From assembly GCA_029942065.1 (NCBI GenBank), contig JAPYTY010000032.1, forward strand, positions 1 to 13,510: 13,510 nt of DNA, read 5' to 3'. The notes beneath the pieces were generated by a model. That model saw only the letters and a list, made by a program, of their open reading frames with translations. It was not told the origin of the DNA and ran no database searches. Within the stretch, counting starts at the first letter, position 1, and each line of letters starts with the position of its first letter. Positions 1 through 7,814 of the stretch are shown one piece after another. Origin of the DNA: Acidobacteriota bacterium. Lineage in GTDB: Bacteria; Acidobacteriota; UBA6911; RPQK01; JADFOI01. Both the position numbers and the translations under genes were made by a program.

Positions 1-1
1 G

Positions 2-322
2 TTTGGAGGCCAGCGTTTTGGCGAAATGGAAGTCTGGGCGTTGGAAGCCTACGGGGCTTCCAATATTCTCCCGGAGTTGTTGACCGCTAAATCAGACGAC
101 GTCCAGGGTCGAGCCAAGATCTATGAGGCGATCGTCAAAGGGGAGTCGACTTATAATCCCGGCATCCCGGAGTCTTTCAATGTTTTGATCCGGGAACTGC
201 AGTCCTTGGGCTTGGATGTCGAATTAATGGAAAAACCCAAAAAACCGCTTCGGACTCGGTCCGAACTGCTCATTGCAGAGGAAGCCCTCAGTGGGGCTGC
301 GGCTGAAACCGAGAGTGAATGA
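2..322 (+). CDS. rpoB: RNA polymerase beta subunit, C-terminal fragment (partial at 5' end)
   Basis: This is the last 106 residues of the beta subunit of DNA-dependent RNA polymerase; the gene enters from the left edge. It opens with the family-specific block FGGQRFGEMEVWALEAYGA, followed by the TAKSDDVQGR and PESFNVLIRELQSLGLDVEL blocks that end RpoB in most bacteria and contribute to the clamp contact with beta-prime. After that conserved end it carries a further stretch of about 30 residues rich in Glu, Ala and Lys, starting near MEKPKKP. Such lineage-specific tails are common and probably disordered. The TGA stop overlaps the Shine-Dalgarno of rpoC, which starts 15 bases later, so the two genes form the usual rpoBC operon. 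Identity is certain; only the tail is unremarked by the family pattern. Confidence 0.97.
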   Translation, partial: FGGQRFGEMEVWALEAYGASNILPELLTAKSDDVQGRAKIYEAIVKGESTYNPGIPESFNVLIRELQSLGLDVELMEKPKKPLRTRSELLIAEEALSGAAAETESE

Positions 323-327
323 GGAGG
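321..327 (+). promoter_or_regulatory. Ribosome binding site choosing the rpoC TTG start
   Basis: GAGGAGG overlaps the rpoB stop codon and lies 10 bases before TTG at 338. The next in-frame ATG, at 344, would be 16 bases away, which is too far for a typical Shine-Dalgarno. The spacing therefore favours TTG as the rpoC start. Confidence 0.7.
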
Positions 328-337
328 GATAGAAGCC

Positions 338-3300
338 TTGAGAATGTTTCGCGATCTTGACAAGACTCAGTTGTTGAAAAATTTTGAAGCGATTCGAATC
401 GGTCTGGCTTCTCCTGAGAAGATCCGCTCCTGGTCCAGCGGAGAGGTCACCAAGCCGGAGACGATCAACTATCGGACCTTTAAACCGGAACGAGCCGGAC
501 TTTTCTGTGCTCGTATTTTCGGACCCGTCACCGATTGGGAATGCCTGTGCGGAAAGTACAAACGGATGAAGCACCGGGGGGTGATCTGTGACAAGTGCGG
601 TGTCGAGGTCACGCTTTCCAAGGTGCGGCGGGAACGGCTAGGCCATATTGAACTGGCTACTGCCTGTTCCCATGTTTGGTTTTTCAAGGGACTTCCCAGC
701 CGGATCGGACATCTTCTGGATCTGTCTCTCCGTGATCTGGAGCGAATTCTTTATTTTGAGGCCTATGTGGTAGTGGACCCCGGGGATGCCCCCGTCAAGC
801 AGAATGAGTTGTTGACGGAAGAAAAATATCGCGCTTTGCAGGCGGAACACCCCGGCCAGTTTCAAGCGGGCATGGGGGCGGAGACCATCAAGGAACTGGT
901 TCGTCAGGTCGATGTCGACACCATTGGTGTCGACCTGCGCGTCCAGATGAAAACCGAGACGTCCCAGCTCAAGCGTCTCAAGTATGCAAAGCGTCTCAAG
1001 GTGGTCGATGCCTTCAGGAAATCCGGAAACCGGGCGGAGTGGATGATCATGGACGTCATCCCTGTGATACCTCCGGAATTGCGCCCCCTGGTTCCTCTGG
1101 ATGGAGGTCGATTTGCGACCTCCGACCTCAACGACCTGTACCGTCGGGTGATCAATCGCAACAATCGACTCAAGAAGTTGATGGAACTGCGTGCGCCGGA
1201 AGTAATCATTCGGAACGAGAAGCGAATGCTCCAGGAGGCAGTTGACGCCCTGTTCGACAATGGTCGTCGTGGACGAGTCCTGCGGGGTGTCAAGAATCGT
1301 CCGCTGAAGTCGCTTTCCGATACGCTGAAAGGGAAGCAGGGGCGTTTTCGTCAGAATCTCCTGGGGAAACGTGTGGATTACTCGGGTCGCTCAGTTATTG
1401 TGGTTGGACCCGAACTGAAGCTCCACCAGTGCGGTTTGCCCAAGATCATGGCTCTGGAACTGTTCAAGCCCTTTATCTACAACCGTCTGGAAAAAGAGGG
1501 TCACGCCACGACCATCAAGGGCGCCAAGGAAATGGTGGAGAACCACGAGCCGATCGTCTGGGACATCCTGGAGGAGGTCGTCAAACAGCATCCGGTCCTT
1601 CTCAACCGTGCTCCCACGCTTCATCGTCTGGGTATTCAAGCCTTTCAACCGGTGCTGATCGAGGGAAAGGCTATCAGGGTTCATCCTCTGGTGTGTACCG
1701 CTTTTAATGCCGATTTTGACGGCGATCAGATGGCTGTCCATCTTCCCTTGTCTCAGGAGTCTCAGGTCGAGGCTTCGGTCTTGATGCTGGCTTCCCAGAA
1801 CGTCCTTTCGCCCGCCAACGGGCAACCTCTGGCAGTACCCACCCAGGACATCGTTTTGGGTTGCTACTACCTGACCGTGGCTCGTGCCGGTGCTGAAGGG
1901 GAAGGACGTGCCTTCGCCAATGTCGAGGAGATCTACCATGCTCTGCAGGCGGAACAGGTGGGATTGCTCACCCCTATTTTCCTGCGCTACTCAGGGGGAC
2001 TGATCGATCTTACCAAACAATATGATAATCAGGACGTCTTGCACGCCGATTTGCTGGAGGTTCGCAATCAACTGATTGAAACCACTGTGGGACGAGCCAT
2101 TTTCAATGATCATCTTCCCGATGGGATGCCCTTTATCAATGGTCTGCTCAAGAAAAAAGGGCTCCAACAGGTGGTCAATTACTGCTACCTCACGCTTCAA
2201 AGTGAGACCACGGTTCAGATGTTGGATGAATTGAAGGATCTGGGGTTTTTGTACGCCACTAAAGCCGGATTCACCGTCAGTATTGACGACTTGATCGTTC
2301 CAGACAACAAAGAGGAACTAGTAGAGCAGGCCCGAGCAGGCGTCATTGAGGTCCAGCAGCAGTACCAGGATGGTGCCATCACCAATGGTGAACGATACAA
2401 CAAGGTGGTAGCAATCTGGTCGAATGTGACGGAGGAAATCGCCGACGCGATGTTTGCCGCCATGGCTGATGATGAAGGACTTGGCGAGGAGCTAAACTCG
2501 GTCTTCGTCATGGCCGATTCCGGAGCCCGTGGCAGTAAACAGCAAATCCGTCAGCTGGCTGGTATGCGCGGACTCATGGCCAAGCCTTCAGGTGAGATAA
2601 TCGAGACCCCTATCACCGCCAACTTTCGGGAAGGGTTAGGCGTTTTGCAGTACTTCATCTCCACTCATGGAGCGCGGAAGGGGCTGGCGGATACGGCTCT
2701 CAAGACGGCGGATTCAGGCTATCTTACCAGGCGTCTGGTGGATGTCGCTCAGGATGTCATTATCACCCTGGAGGATTGTGAGACCCTGGATGGGGTTGAG
2801 GTGACCGCTCTGGTCGAGGGAGGGGAGATCATCGAAGCTCTCAGAGATCGCATTGTGGGGCGAGTAGCATTGGAGAGGGTGATTGACCCCTTTACCGGAG
2901 ACATTCTCGTGGATGTCAATGATGAGATTGACGAGGATGTCTCTGTAGCCATTCAGGCGGCCGGTATTGAAAAGGTTCTGATCCGATCCGTTTTGACCTG
3001 CAAGACTAAGCGAGGCCTGTGCAGGATGTGCTTCGGACGCAACCTGGCAACGGGTGAAATGGTTGAGATGGGTGAGGCCGTTGGAGTGCTGGCGGCTCAG
3101 TGTATCGGTGAACCCGGAACCCAGCTCACCATGAGAACCTTCCACATCGGAGGGACTGCAAGCCGAATCGAGGAAGAGTCCACTGTGGAATCGAAGAACG
3201 CTGGAATCGTTCGTTTCCTGACGGTTCAGACGGTCACCGATAAGGAAGGCCGCCTGGTCGTGATGAATCGTAATGGAAGTCTTATTGTCCTGGATGACAA

Positions 3301-4513
3301 GGGTCGCGAAAAGGAGCGCTACTCGGTCATTTACGGAGCCAAGTTGATGGTCAAGGAAGGACAAAAGATCAAACCTGGACAGAAGTTAGTGGAATGGGAT
3401 CCCTTTACCTTTGCTATTTTAACCGAAGCTGGGGGTAAGGTCGTTTTAAAGGATATTGTGGAAGGGATCACGATGAAGGAGGAAGTGGATGAAGTCACGG
3501 GTCTTGCCCGTAAGATCATCATGGATTCTCCTGATGAGAAGCGACAGCCGCAGATCCAGATCAAGGACCAAAAGGGAAAAGTCGTTAAATCCTATCATAT
3601 TCCTTCAAGAGCTCACCTGATGATCGAATCCGGTGACCAGGTATATCCGGGAGATACGCTGGCCAAGATTCCCAGAGAAACCACCAAGACCAAGGATATT
3701 ACGGGGGGATTGCCTCGTGTTCAGGAACTCTTTGAAGCCCGCAAGCCCAAAGAAACAGCTGTCATCACCGAGATAGACGGAGTGGTTAAATATGGAGGCT
3801 TCAGCAGAAACCAGAGAAAGATCATCGTAGAGAACGAAGCCAGCAACACCAAGGCGGAGTACTTGTTGCCTCGAGGCGTGCATGTGAACGTTCAGGAAGG
3901 AGAGTACGTGAGAGCCGGCGAGGCCTTGATGGACGGACCCCGCAATCCCCACGATATCCTCCTGGTCCTTGGGGAAAAAGAACTGCAGCGTTATCTGGTC
4001 AACGAAATCCAGGAGGTCTATCGTCTGCAGGGTGTTAACATCAACGACAAGCACATCGAGGTGATCGTTCGTCAGATGATGCGGTGGATCAAGGTTGAGG
4101 ACGTCGGTGATACGCAATTTTTGCTGGATCAACAGGTAGATAAATTCCTCTTTCAGGAGGAAAATGAACGGGTTCAGGAGAAAAAAGGGGAACCGGCCTC
4201 GGGCCGCCCACTGCTGTTGGGGATAACCAAGGCCTCTTTGAGTACCGATTCTTTCATCTCAGCGGCTTCCTTCCAGGAGACCACGCGAGTTTTGACGGAA
4301 GCTGCCATCAGTGGAAAAATCGACTATCTGCTAGGATTGAAAGAGAACGTGATCATGGGGCGGCTCATCCCGGCCGGCACGGGGATGGAGTACTATCGAA
4401 ATATCGAAGTCGAAGATCCCTTTCAGGGTGTTGCAGAGGAGCCCCTGGAATTAGAGGAGACAGCTCAGGAAGAGGCCGCCAAGAAATTGGGGCTACCGGC
4501 TCTTCTGAAGTAA
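338..4513 (+). CDS. rpoC: DNA-directed RNA polymerase beta-prime subunit
   Basis: Largest catalytic subunit of RNA polymerase, 1391 residues, close to the 1407 of E. coli. Visible landmarks in order: the N-terminal zinc site Cys69-x-Cys71 with Cys84-x2-Cys87 (CLCGKYKRMKHRGVICDKC); the clamp and rudder region; the active-site motif NADFDGDQMAVH starting at residue 457, with Asp459, Asp461 and Asp463 binding the catalytic magnesium; the bridge helix around YFISTHGARKGLADTALKT; the second zinc site Cys814, Cys888, Cys895 and Cys898; and the trigger loop MRTFHIGG with Met932, Arg933 and His936. From the second zinc site on, residue numbers match E. coli exactly. Start is TTG, set by the spacing of GAGGAGG; ATG two codons later is the alternative. 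No insertion, deletion or frameshift is seen. It ends the rpoBC operon here, since repeats follow. Confidence 0.99.
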   Translation: MRMFRDLDKTQLLKNFEAIRIGLASPEKIRSWSSGEVTKPETINYRTFKPERAGLFCARIFGPVTDWECLCGKYKRMKHRGVICDKCGVEVTLSKVRRERLGHIELATACSHVWFFKGLPSRIGHLLDLSLRDLERILYFEAYVVVDPGDAPVKQNELLTEEKYRALQAEHPGQFQAGMGAETIKELVRQVDVDTIGVDLRVQMKTETSQLKRLKYAKRLKVVDAFRKSGNRAEWMIMDVIPVIPPELRPLVPLDGGRFATSDLNDLYRRVINRNNRLKKLMELRAPEVIIRNEKRMLQEAVDALFDNGRRGRVLRGVKNRPLKSLSDTLKGKQGRFRQNLLGKRVDYSGRSVIVVGPELKLHQCGLPKIMALELFKPFIYNRLEKEGHATTIKGAKEMVENHEPIVWDILEEVVKQHPVLLNRAPTLHRLGIQAFQPVLIEGKAIRVHPLVCTAFNADFDGDQMAVHLPLSQESQVEASVLMLASQNVLSPANGQPLAVPTQDIVLGCYYLTVARAGAEGEGRAFANVEEIYHALQAEQVGLLTPIFLRYSGGLIDLTKQYDNQDVLHADLLEVRNQLIETTVGRAIFNDHLPDGMPFINGLLKKKGLQQVVNYCYLTLQSETTVQMLDELKDLGFLYATKAGFTVSIDDLIVPDNKEELVEQARAGVIEVQQQYQDGAITNGERYNKVVAIWSNVTEEIADAMFAAMADDEGLGEELNSVFVMADSGARGSKQQIRQLAGMRGLMAKPSGEIIETPITANFREGLGVLQYFISTHGARKGLADTALKTADSGYLTRRLVDVAQDVIITLEDCETLDGVEVTALVEGGEIIEALRDRIVGRVALERVIDPFTGDILVDVNDEIDEDVSVAIQAAGIEKVLIRSVLTCKTKRGLCRMCFGRNLATGEMVEMGEAVGVLAAQCIGEPGTQLTMRTFHIGGTASRIEEESTVESKNAGIVRFLTVQTVTDKEGRLVVMNRNGSLIVLDDKGREKERYSVIYGAKLMVKEGQKIKPGQKLVEWDPFTFAILTEAGGKVVLKDIVEGITMKEEVDEVTGLARKIIMDSPDEKRQPQIQIKDQKGKVVKSYHIPSRAHLMIESGDQVYPGDTLAKIPRETTKTKDITGGLPRVQELFEARKPKETAVITEIDGVVKYGGFSRNQRKIIVENEASNTKAEYLLPRGVHVNVQEGEYVRAGEALMDGPRNPHDILLVLGEKELQRYLVNEIQEVYRLQGVNINDKHIEVIVRQMMRWIKVEDVGDTQFLLDQQVDKFLFQEENERVQEKKGEPASGRPLLLGITKASLSTDSFISAASFQETTRVLTEAAISGKIDYLLGLKENVIMGRLIPAGTGMEYYRNIEVEDPFQGVAEEPLELEETAQEEAAKKLGLPALLK

Positions 4514-4519
4514 ACCGGC

Positions 4520-4538
4520 CGCTGGTCTTGGACCAGCG
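4520..4538 (+). terminator. Hairpin just downstream of rpoC, possible terminator without a T-tract
   Basis: CGCTGGTC-TTG-GACCAGCG forms a perfect 8-bp stem with a 3-base loop starting 7 bases after the rpoC stop. No run of T follows, so it does not meet the standard intrinsic terminator pattern. It may protect the 3' end of the rpoBC transcript or be a relic. The strong bidirectional-looking hairpin at 4881-4902 could be the real end of the transcript. Confidence 0.35.
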
Positions 4539-4582
4539 CGTTCCACGTTTCACATTCCAATTTGGCGCGATCCTGCAGCCTG

Positions 4583-4609
4583 TTGTAGGGGCGCACTGAG
4601 TGTGCGCCC
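4583..4609 (+). repeat. REP-like palindrome, TTGTAG family, copy A
   Basis: TTGTAG followed at once by a hairpin with stem GGGCGCAC/GTGCGCCC and loop TGAGT. The same layout, TTGTAG plus a GC-rich hairpin with a short T/G/A loop, recurs at 4705-4728 on the other strand and at 10939-10964. The layout is that of a dispersed REP-like element; mobility is not shown. Confidence 0.6.
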
Positions 4610-4704
4610 ACAGCAAGGATTGGGATGCCAAGAAGGGCACAGCCGTACGCCCACAAGACAATCTTTATCAAAGGGATTCATCGATCCTATCCACTCTCCG
4701 GAAG

Positions 4705-4728
4705 CCGCTCATAGAGCGGTCGCTACAA
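4705..4728 (-). repeat. REP-like palindrome, TTGTAG family, copy B
   Basis: On the minus strand TTGTAG (4728 to 4723) is followed by CGA and then CCGCTC-TAT-GAGCGG. The hairpin core CCGCTCTnTGAGCGG matches copy C at 10939-10964 apart from the loop base, which makes these two the closest relatives in the window. Confidence 0.65.
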
Positions 4729-4745
4729 ATGCTCAGAATAAACCA

Positions 4746-4762
4746 TCGCTCCGAAGGAGCGA
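4746..4762. repeat. Short perfect palindrome TCGCTCC-GAA-GGAGCGA
   Basis: A 7-bp stem with a 3-base loop, lacking the TTGTAG lead of the neighbouring palindromes. It lies in the same intergenic repeat cluster and has no T-tract on either strand, so it is not an obvious terminator. Confidence 0.5.
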
Positions 4763-4775
4763 CACGCATCTCTTT

Positions 4776-4800
4776 TCTGTGTCTTTGTGTCTCTGTGGTG
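4776..4800 (+). repeat. Degenerate period-8 repeat (TCTGTGTC)n
   Basis: Three imperfect 8-base units, TCTGTGTC, TTTGTGTC and TCTGTGGT, then G. A shortened copy, GTGTCTTTGTGGTG, is found on the minus strand at 10685-10698, as if one unit had been lost. Confidence 0.5.
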
Positions 4801-4870
4801 CATAGCTTCTCTGTGACCTGGTGGTGTAGGTGAGTAGGCGTAAGACTTGCGGACTAAAAGAAGAAGGAAA

Positions 4871-4903
4871 TAAAAAAAAAGGGTGCCCGATTCAGGGCAC
4901 CCC
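4871..4903 (-). terminator. Rho-independent terminator of pilA
   Basis: Read on the minus strand, GGGTGCCC-TGAATC-GGGCACCC forms a perfect 8-bp GC-rich stem with a 6-base loop, followed directly by nine T. It starts about 30 bases after the pilA stop codon. On the plus strand only a weak CTCTTTT follows, so it could also slow readthrough from rpoC. Confidence 0.92.
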
Positions 4904-4934
4904 TCTTTTGGTACAAGACCTTGAAACGCGATCT

Positions 4935-5360
4935 TTACAGTGGGTTGCTGGCTGAGGTTGCAACTGCAGCGGTATCGTAGCGGATCACGCCCGACTCGTC
5001 AGAGAAGAAATAACGATTGCCTGTCGTGCCTGGGGTTGTCGGACTGGCAGTGACCACAAACGTGTTGGTTGCACCGGTCAGGACGTAGTTGTAACCGTCC
5101 TTGGTTCCCGAACCCAGAACGCTGTCGATCAATTTTTGAGCGGACAGGTTCGTAAGAGCCGCAGCATAACTTCCGGACCCCACGGTCGCCGAGTAGGTGA
5201 TCTCCGAGGTGACGATGGCGCGAATGGAACTGATGGCCGAAGCTTCATTAGCCGCTGCTTTGGACTGTAAGAGGTTCGGAACCGCGATGGCAGCGATGAT
5301 GCCGATGATCGCGACAACGATCAGCAACTCAATCAACGAAAAACCTTTTTGATTTGTCAT
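4935..5360 (-). CDS. pilA: Type IV major pilin-like protein (prepilin)
   Basis: Structural subunit of a type IV pilus, 141 residues. The start at 5360 is chosen because AAAGGAGG lies 9 bases upstream; the ATG two codons earlier would leave only 3 bases. The class III leader MTNQKG is followed by the prepilin peptidase site G6|F7, so the mature protein begins FSLIELLIVVAIIGIIAAIA with the key Glu at mature position 5. The hydrophobic N-terminal helix continues to about residue 45. The C-terminal head is short, has no Cys (so no disulphide loop), is rich in Ser, Thr, Ala and Gly, and has a GNRYFFSDESGVIRYD block typical of short bacterial pilins near their end. It would be extracted from the inner membrane and assembled by the PilC platform encoded upstream. 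Followed by a strong terminator, so it may be transcribed alone. Major pilin versus minor pilin is inferred from length and placement. Confidence 0.93.
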   Translation of the reverse strand: MTNQKGFSLIELLIVVAIIGIIAAIAVPNLLQSKAAANEASAISSIRAIVTSEITYSATVGSGSYAAALTNLSAQKLIDSVLGSGTKDGYNYVLTGATNTFVVTASPTTPGTTGNRYFFSDESGVIRYDTAAVATSASNPL

Positions 5361-5369
5361 GTGCATTAT

Positions 5370-5377
5370 CCTCCTTT
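5370..5377 (-). promoter_or_regulatory. Strong ribosome binding site of pilA
   Basis: AAAGGAGG on the minus strand, 9 bases before ATG at 5360. It is the strongest Shine-Dalgarno in the pilus block, fitting a highly expressed structural subunit. It lies inside the aberrant 3' extension of the broken pilS frame. Confidence 0.8.
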
Positions 5378-5386
5378 CTGCTCCTG

Positions 5387-5416
5387 AATATAGCAAGGAT
5401 GATGTTCACAAGTCGA
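5387..5416 (-). promoter_or_regulatory. Candidate pilA promoter: sigma-54 half-site or sigma-70-like site
   Basis: On the minus strand, TTGC (5396-5393) followed by TATATT resembles a sigma-54 -12 element at a sensible distance from the pilA ribosome binding site. The matching -24 element is missing: where GG should stand there is AA, and the sequence there is pilS coding sequence. The same stretch also fits a sigma-70-like promoter, TCGACT-N18-TATATT, with 4 of 6 bases in the -35 box and 5 of 6 in the -10 box. Neither assignment is certain. Confidence 0.3.
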
Positions 5417-6454
5417 GCTTTTTCGTCGGACAGTTCCAGATCCGACTGCAACAGCTGAATGCTCCCGGACAGGGAACCCAGGGGGTTTCGAATCTCATGG
5501 GCAAGGCCGGCTGCCATTTCTCCCATGGCCGCCATTTTCTCTTTGAGTTGAATGTCTTCTTCCCGGTGTTTGAGCTCGGTTAGATCCTGCAAGGAAACGA
5601 TATAGCCCTTTTGACCGGTTTCATAGTCTTTCATGGGAGAACAACTCATCCCGACAAACAGTGCGTTTCCGGCTTGGCTGGTACTCCAGCATTCGATATG
5701 CAGTGCTCTGGGATTGGCGTCGAAATCACTTCCCAGGATGCGATCCAGGACGGATTGGGAAAAGAGCTCCGAAAAGGGCTCGTTCAACAGGTTCTCCTGC
5801 CCAAAACCGCAGATCTCTTCCGCCGCTCGGTTGAATGAGGTCATCCTGCCCTTCTCATCAAGGGTGAACAAGCCGTCACGAATACTATCAACCGTACTCT
5901 GATGGACGACCCTGGCAGCCCCCAATTCCCTGCGAGCACTCTGCAAGCGCTCCGAAAGATAGGTGCCCAGCATCGCCACCCCCATGAAGCCGAGGGTGTT
6001 CAGTGAAATTCGGTAAATGATCATCGGGTAGGGACCCAATACTTCCGATCCCGGAACCCACCCCAGATAGCTCAAATGAACGATTCCCGAGTAAGAGGTG
6101 ATACTTAAGGTCAAAGCGATGACCCCACCATCCCGGCGTTTGAGCAAACTGGCATAAACGATGATCAGAACATAAAAGGGTGTGAAGACGCTGTTGATGC
6201 CACCCGAGATGAAGATGAGCATCGAGATCAGGATGAGGTCGAAGAAAAACTAGATTTGATAGGTCAGGTTGGGCCGGCTGCCGTACTTCCACAGCAGCAT
6301 GTACAGGACCGACAGGACATAGACCGACAGGATGAAGGGCTGAAGAAACTCGAAGAAGGCGATCTGCTGGGATAGTGCAAAAACCGCAAATCCCAGTACC
6401 AAACTCACCAGGACCAGCCTGATGATGATCAGAACTAGGAGATTGTTTTTGAAA

Positions 6455-7660
6455 TTATCCACCAGCCAGGTTCCCGATCAGGCTAAAAATCGGTAAATAC
6501 ATCGAGATGACGATTCCACCGATAATCCCTCCGAGAAAGACGATCATCACGGGCTCAATGAGTGTTAAAAAATCGGCAATGGCCGTATCGGCTTCCTCTT
6601 CATAGAAATCGGCCATTTTTTGAAGCATCTGATCCAGTTCACCCGTCTGTTCGCCCACGCTTATCATCTGAACGACCATGGGGGGGAAAATACCGGCCTT
6701 CTTGATCGGTTCAGCCAAGGTTTTTCCTTCCTGAACCATCCGGCGAGCCTCCAGCAGGACGTTTTCAACCACCTTATTGCCTGCCGTCCGAGCGGTAATG
6801 TCCATGGCGTCGAGAATCGCAATACCGCTTGAAAGAAGGGTCCCCAGGGTCTGGGAGAATCGGGCGATGATAATCTTCTTGATCACAGCTCCGAAGATCG
6901 GAATTTTCAGTATTATCCCGTCAATCATCAAACGTCCCGAATCGGTCATATAGTAGCGCTGAACTGCAGTGACCAGTAACGCCAAGGCGATGATAACGTA
7001 AATGATGTAAGCCGCCATTATGTCACTCAGTCCCATCACCATACGGGTCGGCAGCGGGAGGGTGGCACCCATGTTCGCGAACATTTCGGCAAAAGTCGGG
7101 ATCACGAAGACCATGATGCAAACGATGATGCCGACCGCTACGGTGATCACGATGCCCGGGTAGACGGAGGCGGAAACCAGGGAGCGTTTCAATTTGACCA
7201 GTTGTTCAACGAAAACGGACAGGCGCTGCAAGATCACATCCAGGATTCCGCCCGCCTCGCCGGCCTCGATCATGTTGACGTAGAGGGTATCGAAAACCTT
7301 GGGATGCTTGCGCATTGATTCGGCCAGGGTCGAGCCGGCTTCCACATCTCCCCGGATCTCATCCAGAGAGGATGCAAAGAAGGCATTTTCCTGCTGGTCG
7401 GCCAAAATCGCCATCGCTTGCACCAGCGGCAATCCGGCTTCCAGCATGACGGAAAACTGCTTGGTGAAGATGGCTAGCTCGGTGGCTGGGACGCTTCCCG
7501 ATCTGGATTTTCCGGCGGTCTTTTTCTCACTGATGCTGATTGGCATCACCTTCTCGGTGCGCAGTGCCGCGGCAAGGCTCTGGCTGCTTTGAGCGGAACG
7601 GACACCCTCGATCACTTGTCCCGTATCGTATCGACGACCCTTGAATTGGAAATTTGGCAT
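6455..7660 (-). CDS. pilC: Type IV pilus inner-membrane platform protein PilC (GspF family)
   Basis: Polytopic platform protein on which pilins are assembled and retracted, working with the cytoplasmic ATPases PilB and PilT. 401 residues, normal for the family. The start at 7660 is preferred over an ATG nine codons earlier because GGGAGG lies about 9 bases upstream. The N-terminal cytoplasmic MPNFQFKGRRYDTGQVIEG segment is typical. Two T2SSF repeats follow: residues about 64-187 (FTKQFSVMLEAGLPLVQAM to VIPTF) and about 267-391 (RFSQTLGTLLSSGIAILDAM to MYLPIF). Membrane helices lie near 165-188, 214-233 and 370-390, with conserved YPGI at 168 and EP at 369-370. The stop overlaps the GTG of pilS, indicating translational coupling. 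pilB and pilT, usually just upstream, are not in the window; ubiA lies there instead. Confidence 0.95.
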   Translation of the reverse strand: MPNFQFKGRRYDTGQVIEGVRSAQSSQSLAAALRTEKVMPISISEKKTAGKSRSGSVPATELAIFTKQFSVMLEAGLPLVQAMAILADQQENAFFASSLDEIRGDVEAGSTLAESMRKHPKVFDTLYVNMIEAGEAGGILDVILQRLSVFVEQLVKLKRSLVSASVYPGIVITVAVGIIVCIMVFVIPTFAEMFANMGATLPLPTRMVMGLSDIMAAYIIYVIIALALLVTAVQRYYMTDSGRLMIDGIILKIPIFGAVIKKIIIARFSQTLGTLLSSGIAILDAMDITARTAGNKVVENVLLEARRMVQEGKTLAEPIKKAGIFPPMVVQMISVGEQTGELDQMLQKMADFYEEEADTAIADFLTLIEPVMIVFLGGIIGGIVISMYLPIFSLIGNLAGG

Positions 7661-7685
7661 GGATTGTTCCTCCCGCACTGAGTTC

Positions 7686-7725
7686 AAAGCTCGGTCCGCT
7701 TCGACTCAGAATCGAGCTTTTTTTT
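7686..7725 (+). terminator. Stem followed by T8 in the pilC leader region, plus strand orientation
   Basis: AAAGCTCG (7686-7693) pairs with CGAGCTTT (7713-7720) over a 19-base loop, followed by a run of eight T on the plus strand. No plus-strand gene ends here, so if functional it would stop antisense transcription coming out of pilC. On the minus strand it would form a hairpin in the pilC leader. The long loop makes it weak. Confidence 0.25.
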
Positions 7726-7740
7726 ATATCTTATCTAGTT

Positions 7741-7792
7741 ATTATAACGATCGAATCAGGAAAATAACGAGAAAAATACCCCTATCATTATA
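7741..7792 (-). promoter_or_regulatory. Candidate promoter region of the pilC-pilS unit
   Basis: An AT-rich stretch upstream of pilC contains two perfect TATAAT hexamers on the minus strand (7792-7787 and 7746-7741). Neither has a convincing TTGACA-like box at 16 to 18 bases, so the call rests on the -10 matches and base composition. They would give leaders of roughly 75 and 120 bases before the pilC start. Confidence 0.35.
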
Positions 7793-7814
7793 CTGTTTTA
7801 TCCTTTTGGGTACC

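Larger units (their letters stand above)
4514..4870. other. Gene-free repeat-bearing stretch between rpoC and the pilin terminator
   Basis: About 360 bases between convergent rpoC and pilA with no credible gene. Open frames here translate the repeats themselves and have no ribosome binding site or family resemblance. It contains the rpoC-proximal hairpin, two TTGTAG-type palindromes in opposite orientation (4583-4609 and 4705-4728), a weaker GGGC...GCCC copy at 4635-4652 that shares CGCCCACA with the first, a distinct CGCTCC/GGAGCG palindrome at 4746-4762 and a period-8 GT-rich repeat at 4776-4800. Confidence 0.7.
5329..6462 (-). pseudogene. pilS: Broken PilS-type sensor histidine kinase (in-frame TAG and missing ATPase domain)
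   Basis: PilS is the membrane sensor kinase that controls pilin transcription through the NtrC-type regulator PilR. Translation from GTG at 6462, overlapping the pilC stop by 8 bases, gives 70 residues with two membrane segments and stops at TAG (6252-6250). The same frame resumes immediately with FFFDLILISMLIFISGG, the expected next PilS membrane segment, so this is a nonsense change and not a frameshift. Continuing: further membrane helices, a PAS domain (LFTLDEKGRMTSFNRAAEEI), a second motif LQDLTELKHR, and the HisKA H-box GEMAAGLAHEIRNPLGSLSG with its phospho-acceptor His at 5499-5497. Homology ends near 5395 (KARLVNIIL); about 20 unrelated residues then run over the pilA leader to a TGA at 5331-5329. 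No N-, G1- or G2-box ATPase motifs occur in any frame downstream. Without them the kinase cannot autophosphorylate. An assembly error is the alternative to a true pseudogene. Confidence 0.85.

Noticed and set aside
1391..1939. 182-codon minus-strand frame inside rpoC
   Set aside because: It is a shadow of a highly conserved part of rpoC that includes the catalytic NADFDGD block.
4465..4833. Small open frames on both strands between rpoC and pilA
   Set aside because: They translate the palindromes and the period-8 repeat, lack ribosome binding sites and overlap each other on both strands.
6250..6252. Stop-codon recoding or readthrough of TAG in pilS
   Set aside because: TAG ends mnmA at the expected place, and pilS is also truncated at its other end, so simple gene decay (or sequence error) is the better explanation.
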